A stretch of DNA of 64,000 nucleotides from Gonapodya prolifera JEL478 (Eukaryota; Monoblepharomycota; Monoblepharidomycetes; Monoblepharidales; Gonapodyaceae), in assembly GCA_001574975.1 (NCBI GenBank), contig KQ965731.1:124001-188000 (forward strand), given 5' to 3'. The position numbers and the translations under genes are program-made. Shown here piece by piece: positions 45,725 to 58,310 of the stretch. Position 1 is the stretch's first letter; each line of letters begins with the position of its first letter. The notes under the pieces are model-generated. The model ran no database searches. It saw nothing but the letters and a program-made list of their open reading frames with translations, and was not told the DNA's origin.

Positions 45725-46839
45725 TTATCCAATGTCCATCTTTACCCTCACCTTCTCATCCAAATGTTCTTTACCCTTGCCTTTCAGTGCATTCCCCTCG
45801 CTGCCACTCAAGTCACGTCCACCCACGCCCATACCATCAGTCTCCATCGCGTCCGATGGTCTGGCCCCCGAAATAATCCGTCGGGTCCTCTCCTCCTCCT
45901 GCACCCTCCACTTGTCCAATCCATTCCACACATCCGACATATCCTTACGCGCCTTTTGCAGAATGCCGACGGTATTCTCCTGCGCCTTCTTTCGTTCGTC
46001 GAGCTGGCGGCGGAGAGCTGCGCGGAGGGTCGCACGCGCGAGGTGCGGACGGTGCGCGTTGAGGAGTTGGTGGAGGTTGGAGAGATTCTCATGTAAAGCC
46101 GCGAATGCCACCATCGGGGCGACCGCCAAGTGCGCGTGGACCTACAAAGTAACGAGTGAAAGCGAAAAAGGTCTTCGTTTGGGTTCCGCTGACGCATCCT
46201 TCTGATTCACAATGCTGAAGCACGCTTGACTACACCGTTCACATCTCCGAACACTCACATTCTTGCCTTCCGTACCTTCGAGGTGCCAGGGTTGGAACTC
46301 GACAGCTTTGGCATCAGGGGGTGGTTCGCCCGGATTTGTGGCAGCTGCGTCCAAGAGGTCCAAGTACGAGAGAAGGAGGGAATGCGAGAGTCGTTTGAGG
46401 GTGGATGCTACGCTTTCTGTTGAATCAATCTCTGTGTTGACGAATATGTAGACCACGCTGCAAGATGCGCTCACGCATTTCACCGCCTCCAAGGGCTAGT
46501 GGTTGGTGTGGTTTGTCGATGACCTGCGCGGAATTTCGAGAAATTGGGGTGCGATCGATTCAACGGGGAAGCAATCGTCCAGTCTTCTCATCCAACCCTC
46601 ACATCATATCCGAATCCAAACGCCTTCCAAAAGCCATCCTGCGGCTCGCGAGGTGGATCGAGAAAGACGCCGTGGGGAAGTGACCCCGCTGTGTCCTCCA
46701 TTGCGCCAGAGTCGGACTGTGTCGGTTCCCCATCTGCACCCTTGGACACGTGGAGCTTAATGTTTTCGTCCGAGTAGTGCACCCAGTAGCGCGGGGGATC
46801 GGGCCACGCCTTGCGCTCAGAGTCCAGTTGCGTGGTCAT
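45725..46839 (-). CDS. MED7: Mediator complex subunit 7 (about 292 aa)
   Basis: Exons 46603-46839, about 46457-46523, 46259-46416 and 45725-46141. The donor of exon 2 may instead be 3 nt further on (46454); both keep the frame. MED7 features: N-terminal WPDPPRYWVHYSDENI (the PPxxY-like start typical of MED7), LKRLSHSLLLSYLDLLDAA, and the signature helix FAALHENLSNLHQLLNAHRP followed by HLARATLRAAL. MED7 pairs with MED21 in the Mediator middle module in the nucleus. A Glu/Asp/Gly-rich insert after the first block and a charged tail (SGSEGNALKGKGKEH) are not part of the core. Confidence 0.88.
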
Positions 46840-47280
46840 TTGTGCAAATCGACTTCTTCATCGGCTAAATCTCGGCAGAAATATGTTGCGGACACCACGG
46901 CAGTGACCAAAGATACTGATTCTATTGATTCAGGAATAAATAAGAAAATATGTACATAGCATTTGGCATCGGCCTAAACTCGCCCTTGAACGAGCCTGAC
47001 TGCACGCCTGTATAGGAATAAGTGATAAGGCCATGGAGGAATAAATGATAAGGTCATCGTATTGGCACAACCATATTGTGACCGCCCACCTCGTTCGAAT
47101 CATGAATACAACGCTCCAGCACACACTCCGAAGGGAGCAACGTTTCGCGCTATCCACAGCTGCCAGTGAGACTTCTGAGCCCAGCTTGTTCCGAATATAT
47201 GCGAGGTATGATTGTTCGCTGTCAAAAACAAAGGGAAACATTTGTTCGACGTGCCGATCTTGAGGAAGAGTAGCATACCC
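46840..47280. other. Intergenic region with a short direct repeat
   Basis: About 440 bp between MED7 and the coiled-coil gene, both on the minus strand. Near 47013-47059 a segment gaataa(g/a)tgataagg(c/t)cat occurs twice. No gene is supported. Confidence 0.45.
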
Positions 47281-50200
47281 TCACTTTGCTTTCATCTGCT
47301 TGATCAAAACCGTCATGTACTTCTTTTGGAATGCCAAGTCCAGTACTTTGTTCTCGGCGGCCTGAGCCGCGCATCGTGCACCAAAAAGCTCTCGCGCAAG
47401 ACTCAGGTTGTGCTCTCGAAGCACACGCTCATCTGCGAGCAAGGACGTCACCTTTCGACGGTACTTCTCAAGTTTCCCCTCGATTCTGGGAAGCAAGCGG
47501 GCTGTTGAGTCGGAAGCGTACACGCCGAGATCTCTGCGAAGAGAGGACATCTCGGACTCGAGACTGCACGGCGGCTTTGCCAGTGACTCTAAAACCAGTA
47601 GACAAACAATATCCTTGTACTTACCGCTCGATGTGTGCCAACAAGTCCGATTGGTACTTGTCCTTCGCCTCTTCAGACGTGTTCAACCTGCGAATCTCCC
47701 TTTCCAAAGCAGTGAGCCTCTCCCTTGCCACAACCGCTTCCCTTTTATAAGACTCCTTCTTGTCCCAGAGCGTTTGGAAAGCATGTTTATGGTTGGAGGA
47801 TAAGTTTGAGATGCCTTTTAGAGGAAAACGAAAAAAAGAAAAAGAGAAAAGTGGAAGAAAAAGAGGTGCACAGACGGAACTACAACCCACCCATTTCTCC
47901 TTCTACTGGGCCAAATTCAGTTTGTACCGCTTCTGAGTGTCCGTGATAATTCGAAGGATTGGTCGGATGCCCCTCCTTCACCTGGTCCGTAGATTGCTCG
48001 CGACCCACAATGCGTGCTGTCGCCAGGTCTTCCCGTAGTCGACTGAGCTCTGTCTTGATTTCGGTAAGTTCGAATTCACGACTGTCGAGCTCTGATTGGA
48101 GCTGTTTTATCAGACTCGAATGAATGCATTTCATTTCGGTCCCTCCCCATTCTCCCTCAGGAGAACCCAGTCGCTCAAAGCACGTGTTTTGCTGGAGGAG
48201 TCCTTGGAAAGATCGCATCTCCTCCTCGAGACGACCCCTTTCTTCCGATATCCTCTCATTGTCCTCGAGAGCGGCTAGGAGTGCGGTCTTGAGCTGCAGC
48301 CGATCCGCTTCCATGGACCTCCATTGAGCTTCATGCTCCCGAACGAATAGATTCAACTTTGAAGAGTGGGCCGAAATTTCCTGATCTTTTTGAGCGTGCG
48401 CCGCCTCGAGTTCTTGAACACGACGCTCTAGGAAGTTTCGACGGTCGACGAGCGACTTTTGCTGCTTCTATACAGATAGCTCACGAAAGGTCATTCGTGG
48501 TAGCACTGCGATAACTCACCAAAACACTTGATTCCAACAATAGCCAAAAATCACGATTCCCAGTGGCTTGATCAATATTGTCCGTTCTTGGAGCAACGTC
48601 CAGAGCTGCGTTGTCCAAGACTGCTGTTGCCCCCATGGCATTTCGTTCCAAACCAGGTTTAGAATCGTCAAAGCTCTCTGTCTGTGTATTAGCGCCGAAC
48701 GACACCACGCTCTTGCCATACTGGTCAGGAGCAAGCCCATCAACGTGACTAGTTTGTAGCGACAGAAAAGAAACCAGTGCTTTCTTCCAAAGATTTATTT
48801 CGGAGTCGTACTTCTCCTGGATCTTCCTCTCGTTCTCATTGAATCTGGCTTCGGCTTGCTCGAAAGACTCTGAACGAGTTTTCAACTGTTCCTTGTATTC
48901 TTCGATTTCTATCAGAGCAGCCCTCAACAGTTCTTCCTGTCTGGATGGCACTGCGACATGACGCAAGGTCAACACTTCATCCTTTGGCGGCTGGTGCCGA
49001 TTTTGAAATGCTGCCAAAACAGATCGTTCAGAGGACAGTACACTGCCCTTGAGAGACATGTTATAACACGACTTACTTCCTTTGGGATGCGAGCTTGAAG
49101 AGTCAGATGTGTCACACAAAGGAGGCCCTTCACCATGGCTGTTCGAATGTCCTGAGCTGTCTTTTATGCATACGCTGTTGAAAGCATCTCCACTGTGCAG
49201 CATTGATTTCATGTTGAGCCCCGGACTGATTTGGACACTGGATCGATCCGTGTAATCCGAGTCACAAGTCGAATCAGCCGCTTTTTGATTCAAGCGATGA
49301 CTTGCTTCTGTAAGATTTCGTTTGAGATTCAAGATAAGAGCATTGTTGTCGTTGAGCGCCTGCTCTAGAAGGTCTTCGGAGCTGTTGTGTGTAGCTCTGA
49401 ATCAAACACTGAACAATAGCTTTCTATGACTCGAGACTCACGTCGCGATCGACAAGTCATCTTCAATTCGCTCGACAACGTTTGCATCTGGTTGAAAACG
49501 AGACTTTGTGCACTCAAGCTCAAGCTTGACTTCATTCAATTCTGTGGTCATCCGTTTTAGCTCCGCATTGGTGCAGCGCAAGTCTTCTCTCAGCAAGGAA
49601 ATCATGGCATCGTTCATAGAATTTTGCTCGTTTACAGCCTGCGCAGAAGCAGCAGTACCCCTGTCTATCATCACTTCTTCCAGACGCTCTTGCAACGACG
49701 CTGTCTCTTTCCTTAACCTTAGGTGATGTTCTCGCCAAGCAGCGCACTGAGTGATAAGGCGAGACTTCCAAAGAGCTTCAAGAGCCAGAACGAAATTGCG
49801 AAGCGCTTCTTGAGTTGGATGAGCTTTGCCAGACACATCCCTTGTTTCCAATGGCGAATTTTTAAAAACGCTGCGATTGATTTCATCAAACCAAGCGGTC
49901 ACATTTACGTTTGCTGATAGCGAGAGGTCATCTTCATTGCGGAGCGATTTCGATTCAAAATGTGTTTGTGAGGTTTCTGTCTCGACTTCTCTATGGTGTG
50001 CGGTGCAAAGTTCGGCCGCATTCAGTAAGACTTGCTTCAGCTCCAGTGAATCCCTCAAAGCCGCTTCTTTTTCGGCATTTGCAGACTCCACTTCAGATTT
50101 GAGCCCAGCTATCTCCACCAAGAATGCATCGTGTTGATCGGCCGACTTTTGCAGTGCTTCGTCTCTCAATTCTTCGAGGGCACGCAGCTGCGTCTCGTAT

Positions 50201-51316
50201 TGTTGAATGACATCTGCGCAGTGCGTTTCCCAGGTAGAAACCATGTTGGAGGTGAAATGCATTGCTTGTGCAGAAAGCCAACCACTTGCTGACCGCTCCG
50301 CCAAAACTGAGGTGAGTTGAGACGAAAGGGAGGCAACCTCAGCATGTAGGCTGAGTAAGATGTCAAAACGATGTGAGGGTATGAACAAACACTTGATAGA
50401 AAGAGCATACGCACAGGCTCACCACATGATTGTCCTTTTGTGCAAGCGCGACTGCCTCCTCCTGAGGTTGAGTGTCACTCTTTAGGTTGGTTTTCATTTT
50501 CCTTTCTAAGACAGCACCATCTCGACCCAAGCGTGACGAATCGCCCGAGTTCGGAGCTTCCTTCGCAAGTTCTGCTGAAGTTTCGTCTCCGCTCACGCTG
50601 TCTATATCAACGTCGCGCGTATCAACCATGGACACGTTGCAGGATTGTGCCAAGCCACACTCGGAAGACCTCGAATTTTCGGCTGACGATTGTTTAGTAG
50701 CCTCGACAAACGCTTTGATTTCATCGTCCTTCATCAATATCTTAGATTGAAGACCACGCATTTGATCCTCGTAACTTGCAATAGTTTGTTTCAAAGACAG
50801 AACTTGCTCTTCGAGTGAAGCGATGAGTGTTTCCTGGTTCAAATTGTTGGTACGCAAGGTTCTGCTCTCCTCTTCCAGTTTCCCTCGCGCCAGAACGTCC
50901 CTTGCCGCTTTTTCCAACTCAGCAGAGGTGGATTTCACTTGCGATTCTAGAGATGAGATAATCCCTTTGAAATGTTCGGCTTTGGAGCCATGCTGCTCCT
51001 TTGTGTGCAAAAAACTTGCGACCACGATCTTGTTTTCCTCCTCAAGACTTCGAACCTTCTCAACGAGTTCAAAATTTCGTTTTTTTAGGACTTCTATTTG
51101 CTGTGCGTCCACGGTCCGACGTTGTTCCAATAATGAAACTGCAGAATCCAGCTGCTTAATCACCTTCACCGTGTTCTCGGACGTGAGCTCCACCTGTTCA
51201 GCGACAAACGAAAGTTCTGAAGTGAGGACGGCCTCATTGCTTTTCAGAACCTCAAGGGAAGTGGCCAGGCGCGAAAGGGTATTGAAACTAACGCAATCGA
51301 CGTCGTCCAGTTGCAT
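47281..51316 (-). CDS. Long coiled-coil protein of unknown function (1240 aa), neighbour of a flagellar gene
   Basis: Exons 50415-51316, 49442-50350, 48520-49381, 47891-48467, 47625-47814 and 47281-47563; total 3723 nt in frame. Nearly the whole length is heptad-rich helix (examples: LEVLKSNEAVLTSELSFVAE, IASLEEQVLSLKQTIASYED, LQSELDSREFELTEIKTELS), broken by short Ser/Asp-rich linkers. No globular domain or membrane segment is visible. The product resembles basal-body, centrosomal or axonemal coiled-coil proteins in type, but I cannot name a family. It lies 125 bp downstream of the STPGR gene on the same strand, which makes a flagellar or basal-body role attractive. Golgin-like or other structural roles remain possible. 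Confidence 0.75.
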
Positions 51317-51441
51317 CCCACACTTGGGCTTCGGTCCAGTTTAATGTTAGATCAAGGGATGGGGCGGAGTGCTGGCGGAACGAAAGGGGGGGGCCGGGGA
51401 AGCTGTCTTTGTATTTAGAGAAGGAACGGCAACAACTGTAT

Positions 51442-53078
51442 TTACACGCCAAGGATTCGGGCTTCTGGCACAAACGCTTCGTATTCCGAATGCCTGACTC
51501 GGAAGCTGAAGCTGGGCGCCTTCTTTTTCGCAACTTGAAGAGAAGGACTGTTCACATTGTAGGTGTTGGGTGCTGGGGCGGGTACGTCCAAAAGTGGTTC
51601 AGGCAGAGCCACAACGAATGGCCCTTTGGTTGATGTAGTACCGCTTCTGGGGCGCTGGGGTGAAGTTTCGGCGTCGCCACCTTCGCTTGAGTTCGTTTTC
51701 TGGCGTTTATGTGAAATTATCGTCCGGACAATTGGTGGTAGTTTCGAAGGATCATCACTGGGGGAGACAACCAGAACAGTGTGTTCTGTAGAAATGGTTG
51801 GCGTCTTAGTCGGCAGACAATATCCAAAGGAACAGCGTCTTCACCTCGTCGAGAGGTAAATGGATCCAAATACTTCACCCGAGATCCAAAGCTATAAGCC
51901 GGGCTTGCTTTCATTGTATTCTCTGCAACCATTAATGTGTTATATGCAGCTGGACCGGGGCTGGTATTCGTCACTTGTTTCCCCTTTCGTGTTAGATGAT
52001 GGAAGTGGAGCCTGACACATCGAACTCTCACTTTTTTCTGGGTGATTTTGCCGGATCGTGTATGAAGGAGGTGCTGGCATGTTTGGAGAGGGCTTCGGGC
52101 CGATTGTTGGAGCCGCAGAATAACTGAATGGACTCGAGGTGAGGTGGTACCACAAGAAATTTCAACGCCGAGCTCACTCTCCAGGACCAGGTTGGGGTCG
52201 AGGATTATTAATGTGCCATCGACCTGTCAGAGAATACTTGGGTGCTCCCACATTGCTTGTCGCGTCGATTGTTGGATCGTCTTTTGCAGTGTAATTCCTC
52301 ACCAAATGATATCTCATCAGCAATATATAACTTCACTACTCACATTTCCCCGGCCCCGGTGAGTTGACGTCCAACACAACTTTGGGCGCCAGTGTCAGGA
52401 ATCAACATAACTTGCGAATCATGAGTATGAAGATCATCACTCACCCTCTTCGTCCGACGACCGAACAACGACCACTTTTCCATCTTTTCTGTCCTTCTTG
52501 AATCCTGCTCCCATCGAAAACGCCGGTCCTTTGGTCGCGCCATGTCTATCGCAACCCGGAAAGAACGCGTTGGGAGCTGGTGCGACCCAAGCCGTTGGGG
52601 AAGGCGCTTTCACTCCAAATGTATACATAGGAGATCGCTTCCACTTCGGTTTGATCATATAATGAACATTTGAACCCCCAATCGTTGGAGGTAATCCATA
52701 GGCGGCGGGACCGGGGCCCTTGATACGAGCTGCTATGGGGATCTCTCCTGGTTTGGTCTGCCCTTTCTGCCCTTCGTCGCTGGAACTTGCTACGGTGGTT
52801 GTTATCGGCTTCTCAACCTTGTCCGTTGGAGATCGGCTGTGGGCACCACGATCATTCTTCACCGTGGGTTGACGATTCCTCTCCACTTTGGTCGGAAGCG
52901 GTGGCACTGATTGTGGTGCCAATGTGCGAATAATGCTATGACAAACGGTATCATTGAGCTTACCTTTGCTCCCATCACTTTCCGCTTGTTGGTGTGCATC
53001 ATCTGACACAGGGGCTTTCTTGATTAAAGGAGTAACAGGACTATACTGGGACTGTAGGCCCTCCAATGATTTGTTCAT
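51442..53078 (-). CDS. Sperm-tail PG-rich repeat (STPGR/SHIPPO, ODF3/CIMAP-like) protein (about 410 aa)
   Basis: Exons 52445-53078, 52344-52379, 52178-52280, 52032-52123, 51845-51973 and about 51442-51680. The last intron's ends are the least certain; an acceptor at 51700 is an alternative. At least five PG-type repeats occur: KGPGPAAYGLPPTIGG, SPGPGKYDDPTIDA, QPGPGDYSAAPTIGPKP, TSPGPAAYNTLM and APAPNTYNVNSPS, mostly followed by a phi-(S/T)-F-G or SF element (YTFGVK, YSFGSR, FSFRVR). Several repeats are split by introns near the PGPG core. These proteins coat or fill ciliary microtubules, so the gene implies a motile flagellum in this fungus. Residues 1-110 are disordered and Lys/Ser-rich. 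The start is the first Met of the frame; an upstream exon cannot be excluded. Confidence 0.83.
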
Positions 53079-53289
53079 TACCCCAACCGAGGATGTGTTT
53101 CCACTCAAAGAAGACAAGGTGAAGACATTCGCCGATCACTACAGTGAAAAGGTGCCTAATCGTCCCTCAGATCTATTATTTGAACTTCTTCATAGTGTAC
53201 GGGGTCAATTTTAATGAGAGATAGCGTGCCTAACATATGTTGCGTGATGAGTCGAGCGATCCAGGTCATTGAGTAACGGAGGTCACGAC

Positions 53290-54537
53290 TCACCAATGCG
53301 AACGAGCACCCATGATGGACGTGGTAACTCCAACCAAGGAGAAAATACCGTCATCAACCTACAAACGGATTGCCAGTGAAAGCAAGCATTCATAATTGCG
53401 AAAGCTCAAATAAACACATACCGTCACATATCCTAGGTTGGACGCCGGAAGAACAGCATCGAGGGAGTCTTGGAGCAGATTGTACAGAATGTGGTTCCGT
53501 TGACTACAAGGACACGTTTATATGAGCTTCAAAAAACGGCTCTGCTCTTTGTCAATACTTACGTCAACAGATCCCGGGTCTGTTCCTTGGATGACTCGTC
53601 GGCTTTCCCTTTCGCCCTTTCAAGATTCTCCGAGTTTTGGCGAAGCCTGTACACATGCGCAAGAATTGAGAAGACCAATCCGGCAAGCCAAAACTGGCTA
53701 GCGCGTTTCGCGACGTCGTTGATTTTTTCGACTTTCCAAATGCCGGCAGCATGGACCTTACAAGATTTCGGTAAGCGTTGTACGAAACAAATAACATCTC
53801 TTTTTGTTACTTACCCAGGTCAAGGCATCATTAGACATCCAGAACGACCAAGAAAGTGACTTGAGCATTGTGAGGTACTTAATCGGAACATCCTTGATGT
53901 CTGAGGCTTTTGAGAGAGCTCGCATGAACTCCTGCGATTTTCCGATCTGGAAAACTAAGCACCAGAGTACAATTGGAGCTAGGTGTCAACAAGCAATCAA
54001 CCTGCACGTTACTCACGCTTTCGGCTGGATGCGACTGCCGACGTAAGGTTCTTCCAACGGTCTACAACGTCCTTGTGGTATCCCTCTACACGAGATGACA
54101 GAAGAGAAACGAGGTATGGTCACTTGTACGCCTTCAGGTGCCAACGGAACTTTAACACACTCTTGGTGGTGTACCATTGCAAAAACTTGGCCAAGAACTG
54201 GACAAGACTATGTCACATTATGTACGTGGTCCGAATGCAGTTCAATAATTTAACGCCACACTCAAGTGAGTTGGGGTGATCACGAATCGATTGATATCGC
54301 GGGACTCACCGGTTCACTTTGTCGCGTCCTGTCGACGTATTCATGAACTTGTACAAGAATTCGTGAAATTACCGTCTCTGAGAGTGTGTAAAACGTTTCA
54401 TTCTTACGCGGATGAGCTTGTCCTGTTTGATTCAGTACGGGTCACCATGAGCAATGAGCACACACGTCGGAGCACTAAGATGATGGTGAGCTTACTTGGA
54501 AATCATTGTAAGCCTTCAATTGCTTTGCGAGCGACAT
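53290..54537 (-). CDS. PEX11: Peroxisomal membrane protein PEX11 (231 aa)
   Basis: Exons 54496-54537, 54408-54422, 54310-54347, 54161-54207, 54017-54085, 53815-53954, 53563-53756, 53422-53503 and 53290-53358. All phases close to 231 residues, the usual PEX11 size. Motifs: DKLIRFMNTSTGRDKVNRLV and QFLAKFLQWY (amphipathic membrane-remodelling region), then LTSAVASSRKLFQIGK (the family's SRK-x-(F/L)-x-x-GK box), TMLKSLSWSFWMSNDALTWV, SQFWLAGLVFSILAHVY, and the C-terminal helix SLVGVTTSIMG before HW. PEX11 elongates and divides peroxisomes. Exon 2 is only 15 nt. The neighbouring DAAO-like protein carries a peroxisomal signal. Confidence 0.93.
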
Positions 54538-55015
54538 GTTTGTCGAATGTGATTCCGACCTGTCGGATGGCAGAATTTGTCGGAGGAATTGAAACCGGCC
54601 AACCTCCCCCACTTCCCCCACTGTCCACATGTGAACTGCAAATATCATACCACGGATAAGAGTGTTAAGATATTAACTTTCAAACTTCTTGGCTGCACAC
54701 CAATGCTTCTTCCAGACAGATGAGCGCTAAAATTATGCAATTTTGATGCGTATTTGTTCAGGGAAGGAGATTCAGGGAAGGAGGTGGGTTTTGTGGGTTG
54801 TGGTTTTGTGGGTTGTCAGTTGGCTTTGCACCACCCATTGCACCACCTTGTGATTGGCGGCGGACGCACATTTCCCGAAAGACCACCATTTGGGAAGGTG
54901 GGCCATCGTTTTGGATTAATCGAGAGTGAATTGCCGACTCATACTTTCCGGAATCCCTGAAATTTCTCCATGGGCGTTGGTAAAACTCATTCCTTTAGCA
55001 ACACAATCTGGCACA
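54538..55015. other. Divergent promoter interval between PEX11 and the UBE2C-type E2
   Basis: 478 bp between two divergent start codons. Near 54778-54820 the plus strand has a short tandem GT-rich repeat (ggttttgtgggttgtggttttgtgggttgt). No gene is supported. Confidence 0.45.
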
Positions 55016-55739
55016 ATGGACACTGCGATGAGACCTACAGCGCGCCGATCGGGAAAACAACTCGCATCGGGGACTAAATCAGGGAGTCAGAGTGTCGCAA
55101 AGCGGTAAGTTGTGATGTGGAAGATGCGGGGGCTGCATTCACGATCTTGCTGATTTGGAACTGCGTTTCCTGGAAGTCTACAAAATGAATTAATGGCTTT
55201 AATGGTCGCGAACATCCCTGGCATTTCCGCCTTTCCCGAAGGTGATGGCCTTATGAACTGGAAGTGGACGCTTGCGGTGAGTCAAGCAAGAAGACGATGA
55301 CCTGTAAAACTGACTCCATAATTTTTCACGCTGTTTCAGGGTCCGTCTGCAACAGTCTACGAGGGCCTTACATTCAAAGGGTCCATGACTTTCCCAGCAA
55401 CATACCCAATTAATCCTCCCGTTGTGAGGTTCGACACCAAGTTGTTCCACCCGAACGTTGACTTGGAGGGGAACATTTGCCTTGATATCTTGAAGGACAA
55501 GTGGAGTGCCGTCTACACAGTTGATAAAGTTCTATTGAGTTTACAAGCACTTTTGGCGGGTGCGTAGATTCTCATTCGCCTTGTGATTCATTGTTTTGCT
55601 GACATTACCTTCAATGCTGCAATTTTAAGACCCAAATTTGTCTAGTCCACTGAACGTAACAGCGGCGGAAATGTGGGACCGCCAGAGCGATGTATTGAAG
55701 GTGGTATTGAAAACTTATAAGGAGAGCTCAGATCTGTGA
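55016..55739 (+). CDS. UBE2C: Ubiquitin-conjugating enzyme E2 of the UBE2C/UbcH10 type (172 aa)
   Basis: Exons 55016-55104, 55177-55276, 55340-55559 and 55630-55739. A basic N-terminal extension (about 30 residues) precedes the E2 fold: [37 protein letters not shown], the PxxYPxxPP-type element [10 protein letters not shown], and the active site [15 protein letters not shown] with Cys at about residue 110. [17 protein letters not shown] follows. GISAFPE and DILKDKWSA are characteristic of UBE2C (fission yeast Ubc11), which primes APC/C substrates such as cyclins and securin. The N-terminal extension is also a UBE2C trait. Confidence 0.92.
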
Positions 55740-55864
55740 ATATTTTCAAGAATTCATAAAACTACATGTAGCATTATTATATTCATACCCAAAAAGAGGA
55801 AGGGGAAATGGGGAGAAAGATTTATTAATAGATTGTGCCAGTTCTTCCAACTTCACGTTCAATC

Positions 55865-58249
55865 ATGGCTTCTGGTACCTTCGTTACGGACGAATACGGC
55901 CGACCCTTTATCATCCTGCGGGAGCAAGGAAAGAAGTCGCGGATTTCGGGTATTGACGCCGTCAAGGTATGAACTTCGTGTCTCGCTTGCTTTTATTTCT
56001 GGAAAGCGGTGGGCGTTTTTTCACCGTCACACAAGAGGGCAACTTCTGGCCGTTTAATCTACTGGATTTGAGTTGAATTGGCGCGTTTCCATTCCCCTTG
56101 AACGAGAGTTTCTTTCCTTCTCTCGTCAACACATTCCGCTGTCTAACAATGAAAGATTTGACGTGGACGAGTGTCACCCCGAGGAGATTCTGAATGTACT
56201 TCAACATAAGTTTCTGACACTTGTTTGTGGGCGCGCCCTCGTGTTCTTTCTCCCCGGATCCTCACTAGTCCCACATACTCGCCGCCAAAACGGTAGCTAA
56301 CATCGTCAAGACGTCATTAGGACCCAAAGGTGACGATTCTCGCTCTCATGCAATGCTTTTTGTTATCTGACACATTGTTCCTTCCGATTCACGCGGGAAC
56401 GTGCAGGTCTCGACAAAATCCTGATTTCACCTGATGGAGAAATTACAGTTACAAACGATGGCGCCACAATTTTGTCTCAAATGGAAGTGGAACATCAAAT
56501 TGCCAAACTATTGGTGCAGCTGAGCAAAAGCCAGGATGACGAAATTGGAGACGGGACGACGGGAGTTGTTGGTAAGTTCTAATACAACGGCGTCGGCTCT
56601 CACCACCGCTAAAGCATTGCGCTTCCGTGCTAACCTTTAATATGTGGTAGTTCTTGCTGGCGCCTTGTTGGAGCAAGCTGAGGCGCTACTTGATCGTGGC
56701 ATCCACCCCATTCGTATCGCCGACGGTTACGAAGCTGCTTGTGCCCTCGCCGTTGCCCACCTTGACAAAATCTCGGATGTCGTGCCATTCACAAGGACTG
56801 ATACGGTCAACTTGCTGCAGGTGGCCAAAACGAGTCTTGGCTCAAAAATGTGGGAGAAAGGCAGAATCCGCTCCCATGAAGATAGCAACTAACAAACTTT
56901 GCCAAAGTGTCTCTAAATGTCACGACAAGTTCACGAGCATGGCAGTAGAGGCTGTTCTGTCTGTAGCAGACCTCGAGCGCAAGGATGTGGACTTCGAGCT
57001 CATCAAAGTTGATGGCAAAGTGGGCGGTTCCCTGGAGGAATCGGAGCTCGTGTATGGTGTTGTTATCGACAAGGACTTTTCCCATCCTCAAATGCCGAAA
57101 GCCATCAAGGATGCTAAGATTGCCATCCTTACATGCCCGTTCGAGCCCCCGAAACCCAAAACCAAGCACAAACTCGATATTACCAGTGTGGAGGAGTTCA
57201 ACAAGCTGAAGCAGTATGAAACGGATAAATTCGAGGAGATGGTCAACCGGGTGAAAGATTCGGGAGCGAATCTCGTGTGTTGTCAGTGGGGCTTCGATGA
57301 CGAAGCAAACCACTTGCTGCTGCAGAAGAAGTTGCCAGCAATCCGATGGGTCGGTGGACCAGAATTAGAGGTGATTGCAATGCTGGCGTATATATACCGT
57401 CTATTGTTGTTGTTGACATTCCGCCGCTTTACAGCTTATTGCAATTGCAACAAATGGCCGTATCGTTCCTCGGTTCGAAGAATTGGCTCCGGAGAAGCTT
57501 GGCTCCGCCGGTGTAGTGCGAGAAATGTCGTTCGGCACCACGAAGGACCGTATGATCGTCATTGAGGAGTGCGCCAACACTCGCGCGGTCACCATTTTCA
57601 TTCGAGGTGGAAACAAAATGGTACGTGGTTCGAGCCATTCACCCAGAACACTGACTTAAGTGTGCTTCCGTGTAGATTATTGATGAAGCGAAACGAAGCA
57701 TTCACGACGCTTTGTGTGTTGTTCGGAACCTTGTGCGGGATAACAGGGTTGTTTATGGTGGTGGCGCGGCGGAGATCGCGTGTTCTCTGGAGGTTTCACG
57801 CGCTGCAGATTCCATCTCCACCATTGAGCAATATGCGATGCGGTCCTTTGCCGCTGCTCTTGATGCAGTTCCTTTGACGTTGGCCGCAAACTCTGGTCTT
57901 TCGCCCATAGAAACACTTGCGGAAGTGAAGTCAAGCCAAGTCAAGGAAAAGAACTTCCGACTTGGAATCGATGCAGGATTGAATGGCGACAACGGTATGT
58001 ACTTTCGTCAGACAGTCAATTGTGGAACTATGGCTCATTAGTGCTTTCTTCCAGACATGCGGGCACAACACGTCATCGATCCTCTCATTTCGAAGCGACA
58101 GCAATTCCTTCTTGCAACGCAGCTCGTCAAAATGGTTTTAAAAATTGACGACGGTGAGTTTGTGTGAGACCCAGATCCAAAGCATTCAATGAGACTAATT
58201 TGGATATATTTTCAAAGTCATTATGCCAGGGGAGGGTGACGGCTTCTAG
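55865..58249 (+). CDS. CCT5: T-complex chaperonin subunit epsilon, CCT5 (541 aa)
   Basis: Exons 55865-55966, 56269-56329, 56407-56571, 56651-56849, 56908-57370, 57435-57620, 57676-57994, 58055-58153 and 58218-58249 give 541 residues, the length of animal CCT5. The start [20 protein letters not shown] is epsilon-specific. ATPase motifs VTNDGATIL and [12 protein letters not shown], plus [16 protein letters not shown], are present, and the end DDVIMPGEG is typical. The gene product is one of eight subunits in the cytosolic ring that folds actin and tubulin. The first intron (302 nt) is far longer than the other introns (about 45-85 nt). An apparent frame break near 56850 is a normal intron (56850-56907). 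Confidence 0.97.
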
Positions 58250-58310
58250 TGCTCGAATCCTCTCCCAAAATGTAGTCATGAAACAAGTCACAATAGACAT
58301 GCTGCACAGA

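Noticed and set aside
53564-54660. Open frames on the plus strand opposite PEX11
   Set aside because: Shadows of the PEX11 exons; the minus-strand chain gives a complete family match.
56848-56910. An apparent premature stop in CCT5
   Set aside because: Explained by intron 56850-56907; the spliced sequence matches CCT5 across the join.
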